Shown here piece after piece: positions 47,424-56,499 of a stretch of DNA of 64,000 nt. The position numbers and the translations under genes were made by a program. The stretch's first letter is position 1, and every line of letters starts with the position of its first letter. Source of the stretch: Amycolatopsis jiangsuensis (lineage in GTDB: Bacteria; Actinomycetota; Actinomycetes; Mycobacteriales; Pseudonocardiaceae); contig NZ_JACHMG010000001.1 in NCBI RefSeq assembly GCF_014204865.1, positions 4,304,501-4,368,500 of the forward strand, given 5' to 3'. The notes under the pieces are model-generated. The model searched no databases. It had not been told where the DNA came from and saw only the letters and a program-made list of their open reading frames with translations.

Positions 47424-49865
47424 CTACGGGGTGCCGCCGGTGTCGTCGTCGAGGGAACCGCTGATCCGCTTGCCGGACGAGCCCGAGCCGAACAGCCCGC
47501 CCGGCGCCCGGTACGGGTTCGACGCACGCTCCTGGTCTCCCCCGCCCGGCGCGGAACCCAGTCCGCCGCCCATCATCCCCATCGCCGACGGGGACTGCTG
47601 CTGCTCGTGATCGGCTCCCGAGGGCGCGGTGCCCAGCCCGGCGATCGAGGTGTGCCCCGCGCCGCCGCCCGCGTCGTCCCCGGCGGAAGGGGCGGTGCCG
47701 AGCGGATTGCTCGCGGGCCGGCCCATCCCGTCCTCGTCGGAGAGCGGGTTGAGCACGGACTGGGCACTCGTGGAGTCGTCCGGACCAGAAGCGTCCAGCC
47801 CAGAGTCATCCACTGTGGACGGTTCGGACCGGGCGGCCGGCACGTCGGGCATCTCGTGCTGCGGGGTGTCCGGAGCCGGCTGCGCGGCGCCGGACGTCGC
47901 CCCGGAACTTCCTGATACGCCAGGGTTTTCTGCGCCACCGGAGGTTTCGACCGGTCGATGCTCGCCGTCCGGGACCGCGTGCGACGTACTCCCCTGTGCG
48001 AGATTCGACGCGTCGGTGCTGCCCTGGGACGCATCCGCTCCGCTGCCGTCGTCGCCGAGGGTGTACTTGACGGGTTCACCAGTGCCGTCATCGACGGTGA
48101 CGACGGTGGGTCCATCCGCGCCCTGCGGCCGTTCCGCGGTGATCTTGAGGCCACCGTCCTCGATGTGGATCTTGCCGTCCGGCCCCGGCTGACCGGCGTG
48201 TGCCGGTTGTCCCGTCGGCTGATCGGCCGCAGCGCCCTGCTGGTCCGGTGCGGTGTCCTGCTGGTCGCCGAAGTCGAGCTGGTAGTCCTTCGGGTTCCCA
48301 CTGCCATCGTCGACGGTGATGTCCATCCGGCCGTCCGCGCCGGGCTCGGTCAGGGAGAGTTTGTGGTCACCCTGCTGGACAGTCATGGTCTCGGGCTGCC
48401 CGGCGTCCGGCGTGATCGCCTCCCCGGTCCGCGGATCGATCGGGTAAGGCTGCCCGGTGGCCGGGTCCGTCTCGAGCGGCTGATGGGTGACCGGGTTGAC
48501 ATTCGGATCCGTCGCGGCGGCCGGCGTCGGGGCTTCGGCGGCCGGGGCCGCGGCCTGCTGCGGAGCGGCCGCGGCCGGTGGCGGGGTGCTGCTGCCACCC
48601 GCGCTCGTACCGGGTCCGCTCGACCGGCTTCCGCTGTCGTTGCCGCCGCTGCTCGACGACTGCGTCCCGCTGTCCGCCGCCGGTGAGTCGACGTTTGCGA
48701 ACGGGTCTTCCGGCAGCTGCGCGAGGAAATCCGTGAGGGCTTTCCATGCGCCGTCCACAGCGGTGTGCGTATTGGTGCACATGGTCTTGAAGTCGCGGAT
48801 GTAGCCGTCGAAGAACTTGCCGAAGTTGTCCCGGCAGTACTGCGTGCACTGATCGGCGATGTGGGTGACCGTTTCGTCGTTCAGATCGCAGACATCGTCG
48901 TCCATCAGGTCCTGGGACTCCTGATCCAGGAACTTCGCGCAGTGCTTGAAGTCGTCCTGACTGGCGTTGCCGCGCAGTTCGGCGATGCGGATGATCCGGT
49001 CCAGGTCCTGCGCGGTGACCGGGCCAAGCGAGTCCACCCGGTACTTGATCACCCAGCCCGCCTTGTCCCGGCACGCCTTGCCGATCGACCCGCAGGCGCT
49101 CTTCACCGCCTCGGCGGCGTGGGTCGCGGCGTCGGAGACCGTCTTCGCGTCCGCGGTGTAGTTCTTCTGGTAGCTCCTGGCCTGGTCGGCGGCGCTGCCC
49201 TGCCAGTCGACGAGGGTGCTCGACAGCTCCCCGGTGACGTTGGTGGAGGACGTGGTCACCGCGCCGGCGAGCGCGGTGAACTCGTCGGCACCCGCGCTGA
49301 ACTTGGTGAACGGGATCTTGCGCTGCTCGTCGTAGAGCCGGTAGAGGTCGTCCTTGTTCGCGGCCTGGTAGGTACCGACCACCGCGACCGCCCGGTTGAA
49401 CAGCGGCACGAACACGTCGAACGTCCGCATCCCCGCCTTGCCGAGGTCGAGGATCTCGTCGGAGGTACCCGCTCCGGCGTCGGTTTTCGAGGCTCTGCCG
49501 GCCTGTACGTCGAGCTTCGACTTCGCGTCGTCGGCCGCTTTCTTGTCGGCCTTCCGATCGTCTTCCTGGCCCTTGTCGTAGACGGCCTTCGCGTTGTTGT
49601 AGGCGTTCTCGACGTCGGACTCGTAGCCATCGGCACTGTTGACGTCGCCCTCGCTGATGTGGAACTTGTCCTTCAGCATGTCGCGCCAGTGATTGAAGTC
49701 CTCGCGGTCGGTGAACCCGTATTCGGCCGGGTCCTCGTCCTCGACGTAGTCGAGGTAGCGCAGCGCCAGATCCCGCCCGGTGTCGTTGCCCACCAGGCGG
49801 GGATCGAAGATGATCTGCTGGACTTCCTGCTTGCTCGGGACGTTGTCGTCGGCGGTCGCGCTCAC
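47424..49865 (-). CDS. 813-aa WXG-fusion protein, T7SS candidate
   Basis: Starts at GTG 49865, overlapping the 103-aa gene by four bases. Residues 1-130 are acidic and helical. Residues 188-250 look like a WXG100 unit (FSAGADEFTALAGAV ... LVDWQGSAADQARSYQ). Residues 255-365 carry seven cysteines (258, 265, 309, 326, 340, 344, 363), unusual for a cytosolic actinobacterial protein and suggesting disulfides after export. From 395 a Ser/Gly/Pro/Ala-rich disordered part begins, with NVNPVTHQPLETDPATGQPY-type prolines. Two related modules follow at about 492-532 and 561-604 (MDITVDDGSGNPKDYQLDF; VVTVDDGTGEPVKYTLGD). There is no signal peptide or membrane helix. An ESX-exported protein is likely; the function is unknown. 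Confidence 0.82.
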   Translation of the reverse strand: MSATADDNVPSKQEVQQIIFDPRLVGNDTGRDLALRYLDYVEDEDPAEYGFTDREDFNHWRDMLKDKFHISEGDVNSADGYESDVENAYNNAKAVYDKGQEDDRKADKKAADDAKSKLDVQAGRASKTDAGAGTSDEILDLGKAGMRTFDVFVPLFNRAVAVVGTYQAANKDDLYRLYDEQRKIPFTKFSAGADEFTALAGAVTTSSTNVTGELSSTLVDWQGSAADQARSYQKNYTADAKTVSDAATHAAEAVKSACGSIGKACRDKAGWVIKYRVDSLGPVTAQDLDRIIRIAELRGNASQDDFKHCAKFLDQESQDLMDDDVCDLNDETVTHIADQCTQYCRDNFGKFFDGYIRDFKTMCTNTHTAVDGAWKALTDFLAQLPEDPFANVDSPAADSGTQSSSSGGNDSGSRSSGPGTSAGGSSTPPPAAAAPQQAAAPAAEAPTPAAATDPNVNPVTHQPLETDPATGQPYPIDPRTGEAITPDAGQPETMTVQQGDHKLSLTEPGADGRMDITVDDGSGNPKDYQLDFGDQQDTAPDQQGAAADQPTGQPAHAGQPGPDGKIHIEDGGLKITAERPQGADGPTVVTVDDGTGEPVKYTLGDDGSGADASQGSTDASNLAQGSTSHAVPDGEHRPVETSGGAENPGVSGSSGATSGAAQPAPDTPQHEMPDVPAARSEPSTVDDSGLDASGPDDSTSAQSVLNPLSDEDGMGRPASNPLGTAPSAGDDAGGGAGHTSIAGLGTAPSGADHEQQQSPSAMGMMGGGLGSAPGGGDQERASNPYRAPGGLFGSGSSGKRISGSLDDDTGGTP

Positions 49866-50173
49866 TGGCCGTTCCTCTCCACGGCCTCGGTGTTCGCCTC
49901 TTCCCCTGCGCGATACTGGCCACCCGCCGAGTTGAGCCGCTGAGCGAACGCGTCGGACGCCCGGAGGTAGCCGTCGACCATTCCGGCCAGGCGCAGTACA
50001 CCGCTGTGGTAGGGGTCGAAGTTGCCGGAGTGCGCCTCGCCGAAGTCACCCTTCGCGATCTGCACGTCCTTGACCGCCGACAGAGGCTGCTGCACCGTGC
50101 TGCGCGGGAGCTCCCCCAGCGCCTTCGCCGCCTTCGTCAACGCCTCGGTATCGACCCTGTGCCCGCCCGCCAT
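49862..50173 (-). CDS. WXG100-like protein with YxxxE signal
   Basis: A 103-residue helical protein from ATG 50173 (AGGHRVDTEALTKAAKALGE). Size and helix pattern fit the WXG100/ESAT-6 superfamily, although the turn reads AHSGNFD rather than WXG. The C-terminal YRAGEEAN provides a YxxxE type VII export motif. It is followed by the large WXG-fusion gene with a GTGA overlap and is likely its secretion partner. Confidence 0.8.
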   Translation of the reverse strand: MAGGHRVDTEALTKAAKALGELPRSTVQQPLSAVKDVQIAKGDFGEAHSGNFDPYHSGVLRLAGMVDGYLRASDAFAQRLNSAGGQYRAGEEANTEAVERNGQ

Positions 50174-50308
50174 CGAAGCCCCTCCCTGAGCGCACCTGCG
50201 TACCGCACCTGTGACGCAGGCCAGGCGCCACCGGTGCCGTAACACTCGCACCAGGAAATGTACCGGCCCCGGACCGGCGAGCGCAGAGACTCGAACAACC
50301 CGGACGGG

Positions 50309-51646
50309 TCAGGAAACCGCGGACACCACTCCGGCGAGCCGGTCGGCCGCGGCCTGGGCGGTGGCGTGCGCCGGGGCTTCCACCATCACCCGGACGAGTT
50401 GTTCGGTGCCGGAGGGACGGAGCAGGACCCGGCCTTCCTCGCCGAGTTCGGCCTCGACCTCGTCGACGGCGGTGCGGACCTCGGCGGACTCGGCCACCAC
50501 GGCCTTGTCCGCGACCGGGACGTTGACCAGGACCTGCGGCAGCCGGTGCATCACCGCGGCCAGCTCGGCCAGCGGCTTGCCGGTGGCGGCCATGCGGGCC
50601 ATCAGGCGCAGCGCGGTCAGCAGGCCGTCGCCGGTGGTGGCGTGGGCCGGCAGGACCACGTGGCCGGACTGCTCTCCGCCGAGGGCGAAGCCGGATGCGC
50701 GCAGCTCCTCCAGCACGTAGCGGTCGCCGACCGCGGTGGTCACCACGGTGATGCCGTGTGCCTTCATCGCCAGGTGCAGGCCCAGGTTGCTCATCACGGT
50801 GGCGACCAGGGTGTCCTTCGCGAGTTCGCCTTCCTCGGCGAGCGCGAGTGCGAGCACGGCCAGGATCTGGTCGCCGTCCACCAGTTCCCCGGCCGCGTCG
50901 ACCGCCACGCAGCGGTCGGCGTCACCGTCGTGCGCGATGCCCAGGTCGGCGCCGTGTTCGACGACGGCGGCCCGCAGCGAGTCGGGATGGTTGGAGCCGC
51001 AGTGGTCGTTGATGTTGACGCCGTCCGGTTCCGCGTGCAGCGAGACGACCTCGGCACCGGCCCGGCGATACGCCTCCGGAGCGGCCACCGCGGACGCGCC
51101 GTTCGCGCAGTCCACCACGACCTTGAGCCCGGCCAACGGATGCGGGGTCGCCGTGACCAGGTGGGCGACGTACTGGTCGACCGCGTCGGTGATCTCGGTG
51201 ACCCGGCCGATCCCGGCGCCGGTGGGGCGCGTGACGCCGGCCGCGTCGAGGCCCGCCACGATCTCGTCCTCGATGCTGTCCGGCAGCTTGTGCCCACCCG
51301 CGGCGAAGAGCTTGATGCCGTTGTCCGGCATGGGATTGTGCGAGGCGGAGATCATCACGCCGAGGTCCGCCTCCAGCGCGCCCACGAGGTGCGCGACGGC
51401 GGGCGTCGGCAGCACGCCGAGCCGCAGCACGTCGGCGCCTGCCGAGGCGAGGCCGGCCACCACGGCGGCCTCCAGCATCTCGCCGCTCGCCCGCGGGTCA
51501 CGGCCGACGACCGCGACGGGACGGTGCGAACGGTCGTGCGCGGCGAGCACCCGGGCGGCGCTCGCGGCGACCGCCAACGCCAGCTCCGGGGTCAGCTCGG
51601 CGTTGGCCAGGCCGCGTACCCCGTCGGTGCCGAACAATCGAGCCAT
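50309..51646 (-). CDS. glmM: phosphoglucosamine mutase
   Basis: A 445-residue enzyme converting glucosamine 6-phosphate to glucosamine 1-phosphate for UDP-GlcNAc. The start [15 protein letters not shown] has a GAGGAGG ribosome site. The phosphoserine loop is MISASHNPM (Ser102), the metal loop is HDGDADRC, and the sugar loop GGEQSGHV is present. It follows rpsI as in M. tuberculosis (mrsA). With glmS it supplies the amino-sugar branch. Confidence 0.97.
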   Translation of the reverse strand: MARLFGTDGVRGLANAELTPELALAVAASAARVLAAHDRSHRPVAVVGRDPRASGEMLEAAVVAGLASAGADVLRLGVLPTPAVAHLVGALEADLGVMISASHNPMPDNGIKLFAAGGHKLPDSIEDEIVAGLDAAGVTRPTGAGIGRVTEITDAVDQYVAHLVTATPHPLAGLKVVVDCANGASAVAAPEAYRRAGAEVVSLHAEPDGVNINDHCGSNHPDSLRAAVVEHGADLGIAHDGDADRCVAVDAAGELVDGDQILAVLALALAEEGELAKDTLVATVMSNLGLHLAMKAHGITVVTTAVGDRYVLEELRASGFALGGEQSGHVVLPAHATTGDGLLTALRLMARMAATGKPLAELAAVMHRLPQVLVNVPVADKAVVAESAEVRTAVDEVEAELGEEGRVLLRPSGTEQLVRVMVEAPAHATAQAAADRLAGVVSAVS

Positions 51647-51780
51647 CTCGACCTCCTCGTCAAACGCCGTCGAACAGTGCCCCGTGGCGTAACGGACAAC
51701 CTAGCGGCCCGATTGACCGCGCGACCCCGGAACCCCCACCGGAACAGTCGCGTACGGGCGGTGGAACGCGTCAACAATCG

Positions 51781-51826
51781 CGAAAACGACGGAAGCGTCC
51801 ATCCGTGTAGACGGATGGACGCTTCC
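51781..51826 (-). terminator. intrinsic terminator of rplM-rpsI
   Basis: A 16-bp perfect stem (ggaagcgtccatccgt / acggatggacgcttcc) with a GTAG loop is followed on the minus strand by GTCGTTTT. It lies 33 bases past the rpsI stop. Confidence 0.9.
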
Positions 51827-51859
51827 GGGGTTGCGCCACGAGCGAAACTCAGCGCACCG

Positions 51860-52365
<506 letters not shown>

Positions 52366-52369
<4 letters not shown>

Positions 52370-52818
52370 TTCGCGACCTGCGCGATCTTGCTGATCTCGC
52401 GTGCCTGCGGCTGCTGCGCGGCGTGCGGGTGCTGCGGGCCGGCGTACACCTTCAGCTTCTTGCCCATGGCGCGGCCGAGCTTGTTCTTCGGCAGCATGCC
52501 CTTGACGACCTTCTCGACCAGCCGCTCGGGCCGGGTGTCGAGCAGCTCGCCGAAGGACTGCTTGCGCAGACCGCCGGGGTAACCGCTGTGCCGGTAGGCG
52601 AACTTCTGCTCGCGCTTGTGTCCGGTGAGCGCGACCTTCTCGGCGTTGACGATGACGACGAAGTCGCCGGTGTCCACGTGCGGGGCGTAGGTCGGCTTGT
52701 GCTTGCCGCGCAGCAGCGTGGCGACCTCGGTCGCGAGCCGTCCGAGCACGACATCCTCGGCGTCGATCACGTGCCAGGCACGAGTGACGTCGCCGGGCTT
52801 GGGGCTGTACGTGGGCAA
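52366..52818 (-). CDS. rplM: 50S ribosomal protein L13
   Basis: A 150-residue L13 from TTG 52818 ([19 protein letters not shown]), an uncommon start codon supported by a GAGGT site 7 bases upstream and by the family N-terminus. Motifs [20 protein letters not shown] and [20 protein letters not shown] are conserved. It leads the rplM-rpsI operon. Its 262-bp upstream region is shared with the divergent lipoprotein gene. Confidence 0.97.
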
Positions 52819-53080
52819 GGGTCTACCTCGTCGTCAACATTGCGTGTGGGTTCTGTGCGGGCCGAGCGCTGACGCGCCGCAACGCACAACGACGTATGAC
52901 GATACCCGGGGGTGGGACGAGGTGTGCAGCGGGGGTCGGCAAGCCCGTCGGCCACCCGGCTTGAGCGAGTCTAGCCGTTCCGGGTGGCCGAAACGACCGC
53001 GTCGCCGCCCGCGACACGCCAGAATGAGACCATCCGGACGCGCGGCCGGCGCGGGAAAGCCGAGGACCTGGGGACATGCG

Positions 53081-53977
53081 GTGAGTGGACGAGCGAGGAG
53101 TACCCGGACGATCTGCGCCGTGGGCGCGGTGCTGGCGCTCGCCGCGGGGTGCGGGCAGTCCCGCGCGGGCACCGCGCTCGCGGACGGCGACGAGGCCGCG
53201 GCGTACGTGGGGGCCAAGTTCGAGAACGCCATGTCCGACCTCGGGGATTCGGTCCTCGCGGCCCGTGACGTCACCAACTCGGTCGACGCCTACTTCCGGT
53301 TCGACGACCAGTGGGTGCACCAGCTGATCACCTCGGCCCGCACCGGCAACCCGGAAAGCCGGGTGGTGCACAACCGGTCGCAGAAGAACCCGGACGAGGT
53401 CATCGACACTTTCACTCCCGCGGCCGGCACGGTCGAGTACGTCTTCCTCGGCGCTGCGTACAAATCGCTCGCGCCGACGCCGTGGGTGTCGATGCCGAAG
53501 CCGGAAGCCGGTCTGGTGCAGCAGTGCGCGTGGGGCGGGGTGCAGACGGCGTGCAAGATGGCGCAGGCCGTGGACGGCGCGTACGAGAAGGACAAGAAGT
53601 CCGTACGGGGCGCGAAGAGCTCGGCGGACGGGTCCGTGGAGCTGACCGTGAACGTGCCGTTCTCGCAGTTCCTCGAGAACCGCGTGGAGGTCCTGCCGGA
53701 CAAGCTGCTCGCGAAGGTCGGCCCGGAGCTGAAGAAGTCCGTGGTGCCCACCACGATCAAGCTGAAGCCGGACGGGTCACTGTCCGAATTCGTGATGGCC
53801 GCGAAACTCCAGGGCGACGGCCACCGGATCGAACTGCGCCACGACTTCCGCTTCACCGGCACGGCCACCACCCACGACCTGCCGAAGGTCCCGGACGCGG
53901 CCCAGGTCACGGCCCTGCCGGACAAGGCAGCGGAGCAGGACTTCTACCGCCGTCTCGGCGAACTGCAGGGCAACTGA
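53081..53977 (+). CDS. lipoprotein of unknown function
   Basis: A 298-residue protein from GTG 53081. The signal peptide CAVGAVLALAAGC has an LAAGC lipobox, so it should be anchored outside the membrane. The mature domain has YFRFDDQWVHQLITSART, PWVSMPKP and AAKLQGDGHRIELRHDFRF, a beta-rich LppX/LprG-like style, although I cannot place it in a named family. It is followed by the DUF4333 gene with a 22-base gap, so the two are likely cotranscribed, beside the ESX-4 locus. Confidence 0.82.
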   Translation: MSGRARSTRTICAVGAVLALAAGCGQSRAGTALADGDEAAAYVGAKFENAMSDLGDSVLAARDVTNSVDAYFRFDDQWVHQLITSARTGNPESRVVHNRSQKNPDEVIDTFTPAAGTVEYVFLGAAYKSLAPTPWVSMPKPEAGLVQQCAWGGVQTACKMAQAVDGAYEKDKKSVRGAKSSADGSVELTVNVPFSQFLENRVEVLPDKLLAKVGPELKKSVVPTTIKLKPDGSLSEFVMAAKLQGDGHRIELRHDFRFTGTATTHDLPKVPDAAQVTALPDKAAEQDFYRRLGELQGN

Positions 53978-53999
53978 TGTGCATCCGGGGTGAGCACCG

Positions 54000-54887
54000 A
54001 TGAACCGGCCTTCCGACCAGCAGCCGCAGTGGTGGCAGCCACAGCCGGGGACGGCCCCGGGTCGCCAACCCGATCCCCAGCCGGGGACGCCGCGGGCCCA
54101 GTCGGGGACGCAACCCGGCGCGCCTGGCAGCCAACCGCAGCCGGGATCTGCCGCGCAGGCCGGACCGTGGCCTGGTGCGCGGCCGGGTCCGGAAGGCACG
54201 GCCGCGCCTTACGGCTCGGGCGGGCAGTGGCCTCCGGCCGAAGGGCACCAGGCACCCGGGCAGCAGGCACCCGGACAAGCCGGATGGGCACCCGGCGCAT
54301 GGAACGGACCCGCGGCGGCACCGCGTCCCGGCGAGTGGAACGAGTCCGTGGCGGCACCGCGTCCGGGCGGCTGGAACGGCCCGCCACCGGCGCCCGACCC
54401 TCGCAGCTGGAACGGCCCGGCACCGGCAGCCAACCACGGCCAGTGGGCACCGCCGAACGGGCCGGGGGCTCGAGTGTCCGGTGTGGATGGTGCGGTGACT
54501 CGGCGAGGTGGCGGGTTCCAGCCGTCCCGGTACGGCGGGCTCGGTGCGTTCTCGACGGCGGCGGAGAAGAAGCCGTGGCATCGGAAGCCCGCGGTGCTGG
54601 GCGGAATCGGGGTCGTGGTGGTCGCCGCGGTGGTTGCGGTGGCGTGGGCGGCCGGCGCGTTCGACGGGGACACCTTGGAGCAGAAGGCGTTGCAGGACGG
54701 CGTTTCTCGCGTTCTCGGTGACAGTTACGGCGAGCCGGACGTGAAGAACGTCGAATGCCCGTCCGGACGGGCAGCCCAGAACGGGACCACTTTCGACTGC
54801 ACTGTCGACGTGGGCGGGCAGCCGAAGAAGGTGACGGTGCGAGTCCTCAACGACAAGCCGGAGTACTCGGTCGGCGCGCCACACTGA
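54000..54887 (+). CDS. DUF4333 membrane protein with Pro-rich N-terminus
   Basis: A 295-residue protein from ATG 54000. Residues 1-180 are Pro/Gln/Gly/Trp-rich with repeats such as PRPGEWNE and PRPGGWNG. A membrane helix follows (AVLGGIGVVVVAAVVAVAWA, about 200-220). The outside C-terminal domain is DUF4333: VSRVLGDSYGEPDVKNVECP, then FDCTVDVGGQPKKVTVRVL, with two cysteines that probably pair. DUF4333 proteins are common in actinobacteria and of unknown function. Confidence 0.87.
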   Translation: MNRPSDQQPQWWQPQPGTAPGRQPDPQPGTPRAQSGTQPGAPGSQPQPGSAAQAGPWPGARPGPEGTAAPYGSGGQWPPAEGHQAPGQQAPGQAGWAPGAWNGPAAAPRPGEWNESVAAPRPGGWNGPPPAPDPRSWNGPAPAANHGQWAPPNGPGARVSGVDGAVTRRGGGFQPSRYGGLGAFSTAAEKKPWHRKPAVLGGIGVVVVAAVVAVAWAAGAFDGDTLEQKALQDGVSRVLGDSYGEPDVKNVECPSGRAAQNGTTFDCTVDVGGQPKKVTVRVLNDKPEYSVGAPH

Positions 54888-54986
54888 CCGCGCCGCTGCG
54901 GCGAAAACCTTACGCCGCAACGAATCCAGCGCCCACACCCGGACACGCAACTCGATGGGTCGTGCAGCCGGCTCACGAATCGCAGA

Positions 54987-55143
54987 AGTTCCCGGCAGCG
55001 CTGGGAACCGACTCACCAGCCCCCAGTTCCGGGCGAGGCCGGAACCGCCACACCGACCGCACCAGTTCCCAGCGGGACAAGGAATCAGCTCACCATCCCC
55101 CGCAGCTCCCAGCGGGACAGCGAATCGGCTTGCCAGCCCCACC
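54987..55143. repeat. 39-bp minisatellite, 4 degenerate copies
   Basis: Units beginning agttcc or agctcc recur at 54987, 55025, 55064 and 55104, with a partial one at 55144 (spacing 38-40 bases; clearest shared part ctcccagcgggaca). They fill most of the 332-base gap between DUF4333 and esxT, which converge. No gene is seen there. Confidence 0.7.
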
Positions 55144-55162
55144 CGTTCCGGCTCCGTACACG

Positions 55163-55202
55163 AAAACGGCGGGCCCGCACCCGAAGGTGCCAGGCCCGCC
55201 GT
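55163..55202 (-). terminator. intrinsic terminator of esxU-esxT
   Basis: The stem acggcgggcc / ggcccgccgt (55166-55175 with 55193-55202) continues into an inner gcacc-cgaa-ggtgc hairpin and is followed on the minus strand by TTTT. It lies 17 bases past the esxT stop. Confidence 0.88.
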
Positions 55203-55219
55203 GGTTTCGGAAACCGGGA

Positions 55220-55510
55220 TCAGAACAGGTTCTGCACGTTCCGGTCCGTGGACTGGTAACCGTCGGCGATCTGCGGCAGCACGGCGGCGACCTGGGCGAG
55301 CAGCTGCTTGAGCTCCTCGAACTTCTGGTCCCACTCGTTCTGCGCCTGGATGTACTGGTCCTTCGCTTCACCGGTCCAGTCCTGGGTCAGCGGGTTCAGG
55401 TCCTGCTTCAGGTGATCGAACAGGTTGCCCAGCTGGGTACCGGTGGCGGTGCAGTCCTCCGCCGCGCGGTGGATGGTCGACGGATCAACGACAATGCGGC
55501 CGTCAGGCAT
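55220..55510 (-). CDS. esxT: WXG100 protein, EsxT-like
   Basis: A 96-residue ESAT-6-type protein. The WTG turn (TQDWTGEAKDQY) separates two helices, and the C-terminus has YQSTD, a YxxxD export signal. By position (next to rplM, after the second WXG100 gene) it corresponds to M. tuberculosis esxT of ESX-4. It likely forms a dimer with the EsxU-like protein and is exported by the EccC/EccD machine encoded here. Confidence 0.93.
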   Translation of the reverse strand: MPDGRIVVDPSTIHRAAEDCTATGTQLGNLFDHLKQDLNPLTQDWTGEAKDQYIQAQNEWDQKFEELKQLLAQVAAVLPQIADGYQSTDRNVQNLF

Positions 55511-55565
55511 GGCTAACTCCCATCAAAGAATGAAAAGAAGGTGAAAAGAAAGGAAACGAAACAGA

Positions 55566-55886
55566 TCAGCCGAGGACGCCGAAGCCCTTGTTGAGCGACT
55601 CGACGATTTCGTGCTGCTGTTCCTCACTGCGCTGGTAGGTCGAGCCCGCTTCCTTGAGCAGCTCACCGATGCGCTGCAGGGCGTCGTTCAGGCCCTTGCC
55701 CGCGTCGTTGAAGCGGCGCATCACGTTGTCGAACGCGGTCTGCGCCTGGCCCTGCCAACCCGCGCGGGTGGCTTCGATCTCGCCCTCGAGCTTGGAGAGC
55801 TGCTGGTCCATCTGGGCGCGAACGTCGACGACGCGACCTTCCGCCTCGGTGAACTGTTGCGGTGTCCCGGTAAAGCCGCCAGCCAT
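55566..55886 (-). CDS. esxU: WXG100 protein, EsxU-like
   Basis: A 106-residue ESAT-6-type protein with a GWQG turn (TRAGWQGQAQTAFD) between helices and a YQRSEE segment giving a YxxxE motif. It is 55 bases upstream of the EsxT-like gene on the same strand. Order and place match esxU of ESX-4. Confidence 0.93.
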   Translation of the reverse strand: MAGGFTGTPQQFTEAEGRVVDVRAQMDQQLSKLEGEIEATRAGWQGQAQTAFDNVMRRFNDAGKGLNDALQRIGELLKEAGSTYQRSEEQQHEIVESLNKGFGVLG

Positions 55887-56131
55887 GGGAGTTGCCCCCT
55901 TCGTCAGTGGTTGTGTGTACCGCTTCTGTGTTCCCGGTACGCACCTACGACGAAGACAGTGCCAGTTCGGTTCGCCCTTGTCGCGATTTCCTGGGAAGTA
56001 GTTGCTTGCGTGAACGCCGATCCGGGGAACCGATCGGCCGCTCCGGTGGCCCGGCCGACACCGGACGGGAAGAAAGAACGGTGCCCACCAGGGTGGTTAG
56101 CACACGCACAGCGGCAGGGAAGCGGTTCCGC

Positions 56132-56488
56132 TCAGGCCTGACGCATGATTCGCAACTGCGAAAAGTCCTCGTCCTCTTCACTCGTCCGTGGCGGATCCGC
56201 GGGAACCGGGGGCGTTCCCCGGTCGGTGACGGCCTCGGCCGGCGCGACCGGCAGGGGCAGCCCGCGGGCCCGGCGGAACCGTTGTGCGGCTCCGCGCAAC
56301 GCGGACGGCGTCGCGGCCGCACCACCGGCGATCCGCTGCCGGCCGAATTCCTTGAGCAGTTCCCGGTTCTCGTTCCGGTGCCGCTCCGTGCGGGCGAGCG
56401 CGGTGCCGGCGACGCGGCGGGAGAACGTGACCGCGTCCTGGCCCGCTCGGGTGAACGCCGCCGCGGCGGACTCCGGTTCGGACGGCAC
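56132..56488 (-). CDS. small basic protein of the ESX-4 locus
   Basis: A 118-residue cytosolic protein from GTG 56488, with AAGGAGG ribosome site 5 bases upstream. It is Ala/Arg-rich and helical (residues 8-75), then a Pro-rich stretch and an acidic SEEDEDFSQLRIMRQ end. I recognise no family. It is 11 bases after the Hsp70-like gene, in one transcript with it. The 245 bases from its end to esxU (55887-56131) are empty and could carry a separate esxU promoter. Confidence 0.72.
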   Translation of the reverse strand: MPSEPESAAAAFTRAGQDAVTFSRRVAGTALARTERHRNENRELLKEFGRQRIAGGAAATPSALRGAAQRFRRARGLPLPVAPAEAVTDRGTPPVPADPPRTSEEDEDFSQLRIMRQA

Positions 56489-56499
56489 GGGCGCCTCCT

